DNA of 64,000 nt from Paralichthys olivaceus (lineage: Eukaryota > Chordata > Actinopteri > Pleuronectiformes > Paralichthyidae): contig NC_091113.1 in assembly GCF_024713975.1 (NCBI RefSeq), positions 11,668,501 to 11,732,500 on the forward strand, written 5' to 3'. Below the pieces are notes generated by a model, which was given only the letters and a program-made list of their open reading frames with translations, made no database searches and was not told where the DNA came from. A program made the position numbers and the translations under genes. This document shows positions 1-13,400 of the stretch, in pieces (position 1 is the stretch's first letter; each line of letters opens with the position of its first letter).

Positions 1-242
1 ATCTCCTCTTGACACGCAAATATTCAATGTAACAGGATATAAAACAGGGAAATGTAGTCACTATGCATGTGTGAAAATTTGGAACTAGAAGTAATTTAGT
101 TTTGTTTGGGAAATTACCGAAACTGGTTCGTTTTCTGTGGTTAGATTCATAGAACAATCAAGTTGATGATTTATTTTCTGTCTTTCAATCAATCAGTTAC
201 AAAATGACAGTTTTTAAAAATTGATCACTTGTTTTTTTCTAG

Positions 243-1525
243 ATGGCCAAAGCTGGTTTCATTCACACCCCCTCAGACAACAGCCCAGACATCGCCATGT
301 GTTTCTTCTGCCTCAAAGAGCTGGAGGGCTGGGAGCCAGAGGATGATCCAGAGTAAGATAATAACCACATTACCAGGCTCACGGGTCACCAAAGCAAATA
401 ACACCACAGATTTCCTACCAATTTAAGTTGATTTCTATCGAACAGGTTAAAAACACATTTACATTAACACAATCTGAGGCAGCAGAAAGTCATCTCTGTC
501 TCATTTTTCCCTCTTTGACTAAAATCTTCCTGTGTGGGCTAATGATATTATATATAATATAGTAAATCACATATCCCCTAAACTTAGTTAACTTGAGTTC
601 ACCAGTGAAATGTTCCACATGTTGTCATGATTCACACACATTTCTGTGTTACATAAATCTCTTTGTGGTTGATATAACAACATTAACCATCTGAATTATT
701 TGTGGCTCTGTAAATAGTTTTAAATTCATGGTAATTGAAACAACACAGTTTGAATTATTGTAAAATTGTCACTTTTGTTTAGCTTGACAAAATAGTGTGT
801 ACTATTATAGTCTTTTCTCTATGGTGAGCAAATTCTTTGGATTACATTAGGACCACAGTGGGCATCTCCAACTTTACTGAAACATTCTGTGCTTATTGTT
901 TTTGTTTCCAGAAAGGAGCACAAGTCCCATTCACCCTCCTGCCACTTCATTGCCCTGAAGAAGAAAGTAGAAGAGCTGAGTGTGGAGGAATTCTTCAAAC
1001 TACAGAAGGAGAGGCACAAATTCATCATTGTATGTTCTTCAAAGGGCTCTGCCACTTTTAAATTACTCACTTACATTACACATCAACTGTTTAAGTCACA
1101 TAGCTAACATATTTTCCTACTCTGTTCTTTTATCCCTGTTCAGAGGACATGTCAAGTCCATTTATCGCACAGCTAGACCAACTAACTGTAAAACAAGGCC
1201 TTGTCATGTCCTCCGCCATGGTTATATTTTTGCCCCTGTCCGTTTGTTTGTTGGTGGTTTTGTTTGTTTGAAAGCAAGAATGCACACAAACGACCAATTT
1301 CCACAAAACACGGTGGAAGGATGTGATATGGGTCAGAGAAGAATCTCTTTAGTTTTGGAGACGTGGGTCAGATCCAGTATTTTCAATGTCATTTTAGTCA
1401 TTTCTGACTCTTTCTTTTTCCTCCAATCAAAGAACAAATCCTGCAACGAGGCCATCACCAAGTTTGAAGAGGCGGCCAAACTGAGAAGAACAGATATTAT
1501 CAACACGGCCATGGGAGAAGAGTGA
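243..1525 (+). CDS. birc5: Survivin (BIR-domain chromosomal passenger protein), exons 2-4; exon 1 lies left of the window
   Basis: Coding exons are 243-352, 912-1029 and 1433-1525, all with AG/GT borders and closing phases (106 codons visible, stop TGA at 1523). The product is the inhibitor-of-apoptosis protein that anchors the chromosomal passenger complex (Aurora B, INCENP, borealin) at centromeres and the midzone. The zinc ligands of the BIR fold are visible: CFFC in the first exon here, then the His and Cys of [10 protein letters not shown] in the next. The last exon gives the long C-terminal helix that binds borealin and INCENP ([20 protein letters not shown]). The ATG at 243 is an internal Met right after the acceptor, equivalent to the Met before AEAGF in human survivin, so it is not the start. 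About 35 N-terminal residues, including the start of the BIR domain, should be coded upstream. Fish carry birc5a and birc5b; I cannot tell which this is. Confidence 0.93.
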
Positions 1526-1649
1526 CGGACAGACAGGCTGCTGATGAGTGTGTGTGGTGACTGGTTCCTCACTGAACTCCTTTCCATGTTTCCTTCCTGT
1601 GTTTTCACGTTGTCTGTGATATATCTGTCTCTTTTACTGTCTGTTATTC

Positions 1650-1655
1650 ATTAAA
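1650..1655 (+). terminator. Likely birc5 poly(A) signal (ATTAAA)
   Basis: ATTAAA lies 125 bases after the birc5 stop, in an AT-rich stretch followed by a T/G-rich region (cacattgtgtgtctg). The common variant hexamer in this place gives a short 3' UTR, as expected for survivin in fish. Cleavage site inferred only. Confidence 0.5.
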
Positions 1656-1799
1656 CTTCTTTTAATTTACAGACGTGTCACATTGTGTGTCTGAATGGTG
1701 TAAGAGTAAGATCAATTTAAAGAAAATTATCAGTTTGCCAAGCAATTGTCTGCGTTTCCAAATTTTCCTACAGTCAGAAAGCAATTGGGAAGACTTATG

Positions 1800-2040
1800 T
1801 TAAATCTATATTTGCATCTATATATTCTTGATGTCGAGTGTTCCTAATGATGTTGTATCCTAAATTTCCCTCGGGATCAATAGAGTATTTATCTATCCTA
1901 TCTACTCAAAGTGCCTCAAACTAGGGCTGGGTAGTAATGGCTTAAAACTATATCAGAAATGTCAGTCCATGGATAATTATCATGATAAATATCACATTAT
2001 TATTTCTTTAATGACGGATTTCTGCTCTTGGGCGAAATAT
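1800..2040. repeat. Dispersed repeat debris between birc5 and tmem235
   Basis: Two pieces are visible. Around 1862-1905 is a tail-like string (tttccctcgggatcaatag followed by tatc-type repeats) that resembles the 3' ends of fish non-LTR retroposons. From about 1922 the string agggctgggtagtaatgg begins an AT-rich block with short self-complementary parts, resembling a very common fish repeat that starts AGGGCTGGGCGATA. Both identifications are from memory and the pieces are worn. The rest of 1526-2421 holds the birc5 3' UTR and the GC-richer 5' flank of tmem235 (from about 2200), with no gene. Confidence 0.4.
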
Positions 2041-2421
2041 TCCTATTTTATTTCATACAGTAAGACTCACAATGAGAGGTCCATGTAACGACTGAAACAA
2101 ATCAGACAGGTGGGAGGAGCTGGCTCCTGTACAACCTGACTTTGTCACTTTATCGCTGTCTCCCACCATTTGCTGCGTAAACGTGCGGGTGTCCCTCATA
2201 GATTCAAGTCCCTCCCATGCAGACAGTCCTTCCACTCAGCCAAGAATGAGTAGATCTCCATCCGTCCGTCCACTCTGTCTGGAGAGGAACGCGTTCGGAT
2301 AACCGCAGCGGTGGTTCTGGCACAGGCGCAGCGCGCTACTCCACATCCCGCGATGGGCGCGTAACGACCGTATCAAGACGCAGCTGCATTTGAAGCCTTC
2401 GCCGTTACGCGCCCGGTCAGG

Positions 2422-5400
2422 ATGAGGGTAACCTTTGGCTCTCTGGTTGTCGTAGCAGGCATCTGTGGTCTCCTCAGCTACGCTTTTCTGGCCACTTCCC
2501 TCGGAACAGAGTACTGGTACATTATAGGGATGAACCCCATGAACATGAGCCACCTGGAGGACGTGAGCTTCCACTATGGACTGTGGACTACAAACGAAGG
2601 TTGGGCTCTGATTTTACATAACTTTATTTCAAATAACCCAGTCATTGATGGAGTGAAATTGCAACATCACTTATTTTTACTGTAACATCCAGGTGGGAAG
2701 GTGGAGGCAGACTCCAACGACTCTTTCAAAGCTGACTACTCTGACAGTGAGCTGCTCATGCTGAGTAAGTTTCTCCTCCAGCTTTGATTCAGCTTTATTT
2801 GTGTTGTTGTTCAATGTTATAGTCAGCAAACTGCCTGTGCATGTGCCTTGACAATTGTGTAGCTGCCATATTAAAGTTCAGACAGGTTGCTCTCATGAAA
2901 TTAATAATAAACTACTCTTACATTTTTTAAAATATCAATATAGCTACTACTAGTTTTTAGTAATAGTAACACTCTGTGTGTGTGTGTAGATATGCACAGT
3001 GCCATAGTGGTGGTGCTCACCCTCAGCCTGGTCCTCCTGCTGTTTGGAGGTATCTGCGCGCTGGTCAGCTCCCTGGCTCGGAGTCCTGTGCTCCTCACCA
3101 GCTCAGCCTCCTACTTCTTCTTCTGCAGTAAGTCCACATTTTATTCCTTCACTCAGTGGAGTGATTGCTGACACTCCATCCATCCTCAGCCGAAGTGGAA
3201 GACAAACATTACAAACGTCCCAGCTGTTTCACCTGCAGTGTGTGGACTTGTAGGCGACGTCAGTAATGTTATGAGGTTGTTAATTTGTATGAGAAAACAT
3301 TAAAGAGGTTATTTGGTGATAAATACTTAACAGCCTCAAAACCAATCCATTCAAGCGAAAAATACAATACCCAGTGGCCCTAAGATCAACTAGTAGCCTA
3401 CAACTTGTGTACCTATATACTACTGGCAATACTTAAAGGTTCAGTGTGTAGAATGTTGTGACATCTAGTGGTGGAGTTGCATGTTGCAGCTGAATACCCC
3501 TCACCTCACTCTCCCCTTCCAAACATGACAGAGAACCTGTGGTAGACTTCAGTTGTCATAAAAACTCAAAAGGTGTTTAGTTTGTCCTGTTTGGACTAAC
3601 GTTAAAAAACATGGCAGCCTCCATAGTGGAGAAAAATTCCAATGGAAAACATAAAATGATGTCCAGTGCCGTAAATTGTCTGTTTTGTGTAATATTAGAC
3701 AAAAATTTCTCCAATTTAACAAATACTTTTTTGAATATTTAGTTACAATTTATGCAGAATCGCTGCTATTTTGCAACAGAAGTCTTTAAAGCAATAACAA
3801 GATATTTTCATCCACCAAGGAGATTGTTTGCATAAAGATCAGAATTTAAATGTGGTGTCATAAGCATGGGCGGAGTGACATTCTAGTTGTATATTGTAAC
3901 AATGGAGCTGCACCAAAACTAAACGATTAAATCAAAGTTGACTAACCCTAATAAATGGGCGAAAAACCTTTAATAATTGTATCTTCAAGTAAACAGCTTG
4001 TTTCTGCTGACAAATTAGATGCAAAGTTTAAAATCTGATTGTCTTTTTGGCTGCAGTTGTAAAAGTTGTTCATTCTCGACGAACATCGATGTTTTCCTCT
4101 CACCGCCTCACATAGAAATAATGAAACTTCTCACTATGTTTCATTACTGAAATGGACGAGTTCACGTCCCAGCACTTGTCACGCTGAGGCGTTTACCTCG
4201 AGGTGACCTAGGGGCCGTAGCTGAGCAAACCAGCATCCATTAAGACACCGCAAACTCAACAGGGCTGACGGAGAATGATGCACTAACAGGATGAAGACAG
4301 CAATGCAGATATTGCTACTGTCCTGTAATATACAACCTGATTATCTGATCCAAGTTAACTGTCATAATCAGAACAAGCAGAGCCGTCATTAACAGACGGA
4401 TCAGTCGTCGGCCCAATTCAATTCAGATTAAACTCACTAGTGAGGGTTTTTCTCTTCTGGTGTGTGTTCTCCATCATGAATCTACTACCACACATCCAAC
4501 CTGATAATGATTTGACCATCCAACAAATCATGTCCATGTGGGTCATTGGGGAGCATCACATTGCTGCTAACCTTGTCTGCACTATTATGTTAACTGGGTA
4601 TTTACAGTAATCAAGTTATTGGTCCATGCATTAACGCGATGAGCTCTTCCCCCTGGATCTCCACCTTATGACCTTCATAAAGACGAGCTTTGTGACACAT
4701 GAACACTTACCTAAAAAGACCCTTTATACTGTCTCCTTAATAAGCAGCACATGGTAAAGTGTCGAATCTAATGATTGCCTGAATTAGATTGGAGTCATCT
4801 TGTGAACTTGTTGACCACCCAACTTTTAAGCTGTCCGGGACAGTCACTGCTTTCTTTTTGCTGCCCTAAAATTCTGTTTCTATTTGTGTATTATGTGAAT
4901 AAACTTCACTGGAAATGTCACTTTATAAATTATACCTCCTCCAAATCAGATTTCAAGTCAGTAGATCCAGATTTTTATTTGCATCTGCAAAATTCCTGAA
5001 TCCGGTCATGCACCAAAATTAAATGCCTTTTTCCCCCAACCCATACAGTAACCCATCCAGTAGATTTTTTGCATGATCTTGTGGAGGCTATCAAAAAAAC
5101 ATAACATATTAATATTAAAAATATTAATATTAAATAATCACTTTAATTCATATAAGCTAAATGGGGGCACCACTGTTCAAAGGAAGGGAAAAGATAGCCA
5201 ATTTATTGATTAGGTCTCATGAAATTACTAACTACAGATTTGGAACGCAAAAATGACCACATCAAAGGTCAGCACAGTTGAAGGATATGGAGTTCTTGAC
5301 AGTGTAGAGGTTGGCAAAAATCCCACTTATGCAACAGTAGTCAAAACCTTGTTGAAAGTAATTATGTGTTAACACCCACATCGAACCTTATTACAACACT

Positions 5401-5554
5401 TATATTCAAAACAACTTTATTTGGAGATCAATTCAAAGGCACATAGAGCATGTCAAAAACACAAGTAAATAAGAGAAATAATAAGAAACAATATGTTTAA
5501 TTGTGAAAGAAACAGACCTCCACATTTGTATGAGTCTTCACGCACACGCACACG

Positions 5555-5615
<61 letters not shown>

Positions 5616-7833
5616 CACATCACAGTGACAACATGAATGTTCTGTTCATTTCTTTCTTCTGTATTCGTCCTAATGCTCCGACCGTTATGCAGCCCAGTGT
5701 GAATTAGCCTGAGCTCCCTGCAGGGTGGTTCCAATGAGCGCTTCATTTTCAGTATAACTCACTCTCTGAGATTTCCTCTGCAATGAGAACAGACGCACAT
5801 AATGTGAAGTCATTAATATTGTATAAATAATAGCATGCATTAGGATGATTATTGATATTATTATTTCTGTTTTCTTATCTATACTCTACTGCCTGGAAGT
5901 TCAAATAAAATAATAGTAACAGCACCTGAAGAGAAAAATGTCAAGACTGTAAGTTTAAGTACTTGCTTTAGTAATAGTGTTTGAAGTATTAGTGGTAGTA
6001 AAAGTAGAATAAGTAGATTTGTTTTAAAGCAATGATTTATGTGTTAAATGTCCATAAACAAGAAAGAGTCTACAGCGACACTAGTAACGTCAATATGCTC
6101 ACATTCTTATTATGTTTAACAGAATAGATTTAATTTAATCCTCTATTGATCTACATAAGGCATATTTTGGTATTACAGCAGCCCAGTAAATACCAGTACC
6201 CAATAAATACAGGTTAAAAAAAACAGATAGAAATAGAATAGGATAAAATTGAGTAAACTGAACTCTATACAACAACAGCATATAATATAATATAATATAA
6301 TATAATATAATATAATATAATATAATATAATATAATATAATAGCACTTTTAACAATAACAAAAGACAGAAAAAATATACAGATACAAATGAAATAACTAT
6401 AAATGTAAATATAATATACACATCATAATCAAACATTAAAACCACTCTCTGAGCAACATGGTGTAAAACCCTCAAACCATGTTTGAGTATCATGGTAGGT
6501 ACAATGTTTAGCACGTCCAAGAAGGACCATTTGACACTCTGGCAAAGATGGTGCTAAATGAAAAGTCCAACCTTCCAAATAATGGTTAACACATTTCAGT
6601 GTAGATCAAAATAAAGTATCGTCCATCTCATTTAAAAAAAGGCCAGATCCCAAGGACAACATTTCTTTCAGTGGTACTTTGTGCTTTTACAATATCCTCT
6701 GTTCCCTCTGTCAGTCATCTTCCTCTGCTTCTCTGCTCTCCACAGTCAACTGCATAAAAATGAGACATCAGACGCAGCTTCCTCATCATTCCCTGAACTC
6801 ACAGCACCTCGGGGTGTAACCGTAATGAAATGAATATTTTTTCTCTCCCTGGGTAGCCCTTGCACTGCACTTGCATCCCCTTAAAACCAATAGCGGCTGA
6901 TACAAATTAAAAGGGTTTCCAATGGCAACACTAAGAAACTTGTGAGGGCTGTGTGGGTGTGTGTGTCAGTGTGGTCTCTGTTGACTGAAATGTTGTGTAA
7001 TGGGACAACACGTGCGTCAGTGTTTCCTGTGTCTCACAATATGAGATTTCTGGAAGCTAATGGCTCCATGTTATTGCTGTTTTATTGATGAGTGGTGTGA
7101 CTTTCCGCTTCATAACTGTTGGAGTCCAACACGTGGTTTTCTTGCCTCAAAATGTGTTTATACATAAAAAAATTTGCGATATATAATGTATGTGGTGCAG
7201 TGGTTAACCTCACAGCAGGACGGTTTGAGTCCGAGTTTGGCCAGAGTGTTTCTGTCTGTGTGGGTTTTCCGCACTAAGCTCCGCTCTTTATATTCTGAGG
7301 AAACAACTGTGATGAAGCTTGTTATTGTATATGTTTTCCTTGTAAAGACTTTGTGCAGCATTTCAGGGCGTGACAAGACAATGAGTCAATTAAATCCAGA
7401 GTCTGTGATGTCTTGATTTAAACTTAGGTTCGGTAATTTGTTTCTGAAACACTTGAAATCCAGGATTACCAACCCCAGCTTTAAGCCAAAATCATGTTCT
7501 CCTGGAAAACACACAAGTTCTTTGTCCCAGAATTCATAAAACCTCTGAGTTTGTTAGCCCAGCTCTGCTTTGACACCTCTGCTGTGTCGCTCTCTCTCTC
7601 CAGGTCTGCTGACACTGTGCGGCGTCAGCCTCTACATCATCTACTCGTACAAGGCCCTGGCAGAGATAGAGCGGCAGGTGGGAGCAGAGGGCCTGGCCTA
7701 CATTCACACCTCCTTCGGCTGGTCTCTGGGTATGGCCTGGCTCTCCTACATCCTGGAGCTCCTCACCGGTGCTCTGCTGCTCGTCGCTGCACAGATGGTC
7801 AAGGTGCAGCACAGCAGTCCCTCCATAGCCTGA
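2422..7833 (+). CDS. tmem235: Transmembrane protein 235, claudin/PMP22-like four-pass membrane protein
   Basis: Four exons: 2422-2599, 2693-2764, 2990-3127 and 7604-7833. Phases close to give 205 residues plus TGA. The first helix is near residues 4-26 (VTFGSLVVVAGICGLLSYAF). A first extracellular loop follows with the claudin-family W...GLW pattern (EYWYII ... FHYGLWTT) and candidate N-glycosylation sites NMS and NDS. The second helix is in exon 3 (AIVVVLTLSLVLLLFGGICA), and the third and fourth are in exon 4 (LLTLCGVSLYIIYSYKALA and the stretch around WLSYILELLTGALLLVAA). It belongs to the TMEM114/TMEM235 branch of the PMP22/claudin superfamily, whose role is poorly known. Lying just downstream of birc5 in the same orientation fits the human BIRC5-TMEM235 neighbourhood. 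The last intron is 4.5 kb against about 0.1-0.2 kb for the first two. A tmem114 identity is the main alternative; synteny favours tmem235. Confidence 0.85.
3432..3645 (+). repeat. Dispersed fish repeat in tmem235 intron 3
   Basis: The block opens with ggttcagtgtgtagaatgt and continues with tgacatctagtggtggagtt, ttgtcataaaaactcaaaag, tttagtttgtcctgtttgga and aacatggcagcctccatagt. I recognise this string order from a high-copy element of percomorph genomes. It has no coding capacity here. The element class was not established. Confidence 0.55.
4933..5096 (+). repeat. Partial copy of MITE-like family B in tmem235 intron 3
   Basis: The strings agatccagatttttatttgc, atctgcaaaattcctgaatc and caccaaaattaaatgc match internal parts of the longer copies at 26575-26945 and 42061-42410. 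The outer ends are missing or unrecognisable, so this is a worn fragment. Confidence 0.5.
5540..5614. repeat. (CA)n microsatellite
   Basis: A CG-interrupted start (cgcacacgcacacgcacgcg) leads into about 55 bases of pure CA dinucleotide. It lies in tmem235 intron 3. No coding sequence is supported around it. Confidence 0.97.
6281..6342. repeat. (TATAA)n pentanucleotide microsatellite
   Basis: Twelve uninterrupted copies of the 5-base unit TATAA/ATAAT, in tmem235 intron 3. The minus-strand open frame across it is only the translation of the repeat. Confidence 0.97.
7187..7275 (+). repeat. SINE-like fragment with Pol III B-box-like string
   Basis: The order tgtggtgcagtggttaacct, cacagcaggacggtttgagt, ccgagtttgg, tgtgtgggttttccgc resembles the 5' half of a common fish element. 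That element begins near GGTGCAGTGGTTAGC and has a B-box-like GGTTCGAATCC (here ggtttgagtcc). Related pieces occur at 45648-45712 and 48785-49032. It is not a tRNA gene: no cloverleaf can be drawn. Confidence 0.5.
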
Positions 7834-9104
7834 CACCCGGGACGCGGACAGGACAGGACAGGCACTGAACTGTATTGAACTATCAGAGTATGTTTCTGCC
7901 ATGTGGTTCTATTGCTGGAAAGTATTACATCTACGACAACATACAAAGACTGAATTTAAAATCAGTTGGATTTGTTAAAAAGTGTGTTCTGAGTTATAAA
8001 GGTCAATGTCCTTAAATCCGCTGCAGACTGTAAACAAAGTTTCTGTTGTGAATTGAAGTGAGTTTCATCCCTCTGGCCCATGGCCCCCTCTTGTGGTTCT
8101 GTCCACAACCACACTCATAGTATATATTCTGTGCCAAACTACACATACAAGCTCCCAATTTAAGATCATTTCCTGTTAGTTTACATATGTGGAAACATAT
8201 TGTTGTATTTGTTATCCTGAAGACTGATTTGATGTCAGGTGTATTTGTTTTGAATGTTTACAGTGTTAAACTAAAATATGTTGTGCATCATCGTGCCATG
8301 TTAGCGGCATGATTTTTCTTTTTAAAATGAATATTGATTCCATGTGACGACAGCTTTAAAAGCTTCAATACTGCAGCAAATTACTGCTTTCTCCAACTTC
8401 TAGATGTTTAACATATTCCTTCAGTTCCCCAGGTTTTGATGCACAACAGTGACTGTTTCTTAGTGTTTTTTCCTGATTACCAGTTACTTTACGTCTGTTT
8501 CATAAGAAAGTAAATATTAATTAGGTTATACTTGCGTTTTAGATTCTGGTATTTGTTTTATGAGATATACTTTGTGCTTCCAGCATGTTCTCACAACATT
8601 ATGTGTTATAAGGCCTGATCCTCAGTTATCTCTCATCACTCCTGTGATAAACGTGAGGCGGATCCTCCTCGTTGGCTTAATGAAATTGTTAATTGTGCAT
8701 GACCTTTGTTGATGTCGTCAGTGACATGGAGGCAGGTTTGTGTCCCAGTTCAACAGAATCCACTGTTACTATGGTAACAGCCAGGGCAGTTTACGATTTA
8801 AATTAAGAAATGGAGTAATCTGTCTGTCAATTTTCTGAAGACACACTCACTCGCTGTGGTCATCAGCAACACTCACGCCATTTTTGAAGTCGATAAGATG
8901 AGATGTTGACAGAGACTTCTCAATTTAAAGTTAGATATTGTTTAGTTTTTGAACCGTTTTTTCTGTTGCTTATATTCTGTAGTTTTTAGCACTAATATTT
9001 TATATTTACATAAATCATTCCTGTTTATTCTTTGTGAATATGTAAGTCCTAAATACAAATGCAACAATTGAGGTTCATACAACTTCAGTTCCTTGAATAA
9101 TAAA
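7834..9104 (+). other. Probable tmem235 3' UTR ending at AATAAA
   Basis: No coding exon can be supported from 7834 to 10420. The first part is AT-rich and could be a 1.2 kb tmem235 3' UTR, since the first canonical AATAAA on the + strand that I noticed is at 9099-9104. The length of the UTR is inferred; a shorter transcript using a variant hexamer is possible. Confidence 0.35.
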
Positions 9105-9268
9105 TGATTACGGTTACGATTGTGATTTTCTGAGACAAATATATTGTAAAGGCAAATTGAGAAATTGACTTGGTGGTAAAGTGAGTCATGTTTAATGAGA
9201 TGAGATCATCCCTGCTCATTCACAAACACAGTGCTTCCAGAAAATGACACAGCCTGGCAGCCAGTTCA

Positions 9269-9274
9269 TTTATT
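9269..9274 (-). terminator. Candidate mosmo poly(A) signal (AATAAA on the minus strand)
   Basis: TTTATT on the + strand reads AATAAA on the minus strand. It lies 1.15 kb beyond the mosmo stop and less than 200 bases from the candidate tmem235 signal, which is a plausible convergent arrangement. Nearer signals cannot be excluded. Confidence 0.35.
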
Positions 9275-10420
9275 AAGACATGAAGTAGGCACCAAGGTCC
9301 CAGCTGTATGAAACAAACGAGTCTTAGATTCAGTCATTTCTTCAAACAGTGATTAAACAACAGGAAACGCTCCAATAACAGGAATGATACACTCACTACA
9401 TCACTAAAAATAAGCTGGAGCAGAGACCTGACTGGAGACGTCAGTCTGCTGCTCAGATTCTAAACTTTAGTTTAGCTCAAAGAACATGGAGGTTAATCAT
9501 AAGTCAAGCATCTCGGTCGCCTCCTGGTGGCTTGCTGCAGTATAAGACCTCCACGATGTTAGTGGAAGGGACATGGACCAAACTAAGAAGTCAAACTACA
9601 GATGAAGTACATTTTTCTCAAAGATGGCTTCTGTCATTTTCGGATTCCTCTTATCACACTGGTGTTTGTGAAGTGTCAAATTTTCTGGTAAGTTTGGTTG
9701 TAGTTTGTCAAAAGAAGCTTCCATGATACTCAAACCTCCAACTGTAACTCAACAGCACTGCAGTTACTTTAAGGTTAACAGCTCTTTAAGGCAAGGTGAT
9801 CCATGAAAAATTAGGCCTCATAATAAAAGATTACTTTACAAAAAGATGGAACCAAACAGTTCATCAAATAAATAATAATGTTCTTAGAAAATGACATTTT
9901 CTCATATGTACATATTACAGATTGTTCCATGTAGCTGTGATCAGGGAAGAACCTCCATCATAATATTGGAGGGCACTGGCTGATGTTTGCACATTGGCCA
10001 GTCATATTGATTTATCCATCTCATCTCAATATGTGTGTATAGGTTGTTGGGACGAGAGGAAAAAGGCAGATTTGTCAGATGCCGTTCATTCTTCTGATGC
10101 TAGATATTACCCATTAAAGTCCTGATGTTCTGATCCATTTTAATCAGGTTTCTTTCTGTGCTTCTGTCTGTTCGCCGCTTCACACTCGCAGTTCAGGACG
10201 GACGAAGACGACGGCACTTTCTGCTCTTGCTCATTCTCTGAGCGGCCACATGGACCAATGGAGTGCACCGATTTCAGCTCAAGTAACGAGCAAAGAGACA
10301 AATCATCCAAAAAACACGGCACTTGCACGATACTTCCAACGCTGCCACAGAGAAGTAACTTCCAGCTGTGGTGTTTCATCAAAGATACAAAAAATAAGAG
10401 GAGGAAGAGGGCGGGTTGTG

Positions 10421-13400
10421 TCAGCCAGGTAAGCACACCTTCCCTGCAAACAGCAGGCCCACGATGGTGAAGAATATGGACAGAACGAAGAGCACGTAGG
10501 AGGAGCCCACCACTGTGTTGTTGGGCAGCTTGTACGGCTGACCTCCAACCTCGTTCATGTAGAAGCCAATGGGGAATATGAGAGCGGCCATACAGAACAG
10601 GACCACTGTGAGAGAGAGAGAGAGGACGATTAACATCACCTACCAACCAGCATCACTTACTACACCTGGAACAAAGAGTTATTCAAAAGTAAAACAGCAA
10701 AATTGTCACAGTCTTCTTGCATTTGCTCCTCATACACTCAACAGTTTAACTTAAGTAAAAGTACAAATTAAGAGACAAAGAGTACCACATTAACATTTCT
10801 ATTTGAGTAAAAATAAGTACTTAATTTTCAATTTATTAGTATAAGTATTAGAAGTAAAAGTACTTGCAGTGTATCCTATTCCCTAATGCAATACTTTACT
10901 ACATCATTAACTGAGCCTACGGTATATTTAGTTAAATAGAGGAATGATACAGATAATTTTTTTATTAATAAAACATGCTGCAGATAATGTTACTGAAAAC
11001 ACTTGTATTGTCATTTATTGTTTTATATGTATTTATACTTATTATATTTTACTTTATACCTACATTTATACTCATACTAAGAACCTATTCTTCATACTTA
11101 CTTTTATATTTTATTGTTTTCTTGTTTGTTATTGTAACATGTGAACAATATCTGGCATGAGTTTCCTTCAAGATTAATAAAGTATATTTAATCTTATCTT
11201 ATCTCATCACCCTTTATTTATTTATTGCATAAATGATGAGATCACTAGAAGTTATGGATAAACAGGAGACTAAAGGTAAAAAGTGGGGACGCGGCTAAAG
11301 TAATGGATACATGGCTCAAATAGTCAGTTGACGGTATGAGTTTATATAATAGTTTTTCCAACATTAAATATTTTGTTTCCAAATCTTTACGTTTCATTTA
11401 GAGAAAACATTCAGATTTTAAAATGTGTGTGGAAATAAAAAGCTGCCCTCGTATCGACGGTCTGTGCTTGAGAACTAGCTGCTCTTCTATATATAGAGCC
11501 GTGTGAAGCCAGACTCCTGCCACAGTGCTCTCGAACACAGACTCATTTTGTCTAATCTAACCCTAAAAATAGAGGCCGGCTCATCAATTAGAGCTCCTCA
11601 ACAGCCACTTTGACGTAATTAGCAGACAGAAAAGAAATGCATTAATGTGGAGTCAGGCTAAGTCTATTTCTTCCACATAAACGGTAAGGGAAGGTTTTGT
11701 CTCATGGTTATTTTCTACCCTTGGTTTGCAGTTAAAATGTCTTTTGATGTTTGAAAGGCTGATCTCAACTTTCAGTTTATTCCGGATCTTTGAGTATCAT
11801 TTGAAAGAAGAGAGAAAATCAATACAGGGTGGAATGGATAATGCATGGACGTGAAGGGTGCAATTAAATTGGAAAATCCCTCTTGTCATCCCAGGTTATA
11901 ATGAAACAGGATAAAAGCTGAGAGTGAACACCTACTCCCCATGAAGGCAATCCATCGTGCGTATCGGGTGGCCTCGCGGCGCCAGTGTGACATCACCAGC
12001 AGGCCGCAGGTGACGGTGAGGGAGACGATGCCGAGTAGGATGAGGAAGAGCGTGGTGATCCACTCCGGGGGCAGCTGCGGAGGGATGCAGGTCCGGTCTC
12101 GACCGTGGATGGTCTGGCATTGGCGGACCAGCCCCACGGTCAGAGAGCCTGGATGAAGACAGATAAGAGGAGGAGAGTTCAGGTTAAAGAAAACTCTTCT
12201 TATTAGATCCTTCAACAAAGCAGTTGAATATGTTGGGGGTTTCCTATCTTTATTCAAGAGCGAGGTTTTTCCTTTTAGAGGACATGTTGATATAGTTCAA
12301 ACCCTGCACATAGTGTACCTCTAGTCAACATACATGATTCTTTATACAACAAACTCAATCTAATTCACAGCAGCATGTTGTGACATAATTTGTCTGTGTG
12401 TTGAACACTCCCAGGAGCCTCTCTGGTACCCCAAAGTGACCGCGGGCAGAGGAACTGTTGGTATGGTGACAGGTTGATGGGCGGTGTGTGCCAGCAGCAG
12501 CAACCCCCCCCCCCCCCCCCCCCCGAAGAGATCAATTCCCCTACATCATCATTGCAAGTCACTTGATGGCCTCCTGTGTCCCAAAGACACACAAACACTT
12601 GGAGCCCGATAGAAAGAGCAGCTGCTCGACTCTCCATCCAGACTCCCTGTGCTGGAATCCACCCGGCATCGTGCAAATGAGAGAAATTAAATCCTCCCAC
12701 TCCTTCATTTATTCTTTTGTCTGACTCCCTTCTTTTTCTCGCCTTCCCAGAAATCAGTCAGTGCCCAGCAGGCAGAACACAGAAGAAAGAGGAAGTCTGT
12801 GCATTCCATGTATTGAATTGTAGAATTAACAAGTGAGTAAAACACAGGAAATATATTTTATATTATAGACCTTCGTTTGCATTTAAATGTTAAGGACTTT
12901 AATATATTATGTGTGAAATGCCATAGGAGAACATTTATGGATGTATGGATTATACCAAACTGTTAAGGTTTTATTCCTGCTCATTCCACAGATTTCTCAT
13001 CATAATAAACAGAGAAAAACATTCTCCACCTTTATGAGCACATCTCTCCCCTTCTATCCCCTCATGCCACGAAATGAAAATAAACACTTCCTCTAAATAT
13101 TTGATGTTGGCATGGAAAAGCTTCAGTTCCTGACAGTGGATCATGGATAGTGCTGCCGGGTGATGATACCAGAACCAGACTAATGGAAACAACAACAGGC
13201 CCAAACCACATCCTCCTGCGGGCTGACCTCCTTCCCCTACACACAGGATATCCTGTTCCCTCTCAACACCACGGGGTTGGGGACAATGTAAATAGTGTGA
13301 TCACATCCCTTCATCGAGGACTCCACACCAAACCAGAGCAAGTTAAAGAGCACAAACAGAGTGCGTTTTTACAGTCTACACACAGCTTCATTTTACTGTT

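Noticed and set aside
243-245. ATG at the first visible birc5 exon as a start codon
   Set aside because: It follows directly on an acceptor AG and corresponds to an internal Met of survivin; the first part of the BIR domain must be upstream.
980-1525. 181-codon open frame over birc5 exons 3 and 4
   Set aside because: It reads exon 3 out of frame and then crosses an intron; the spliced reading matches survivin, this one matches nothing before the last exon.
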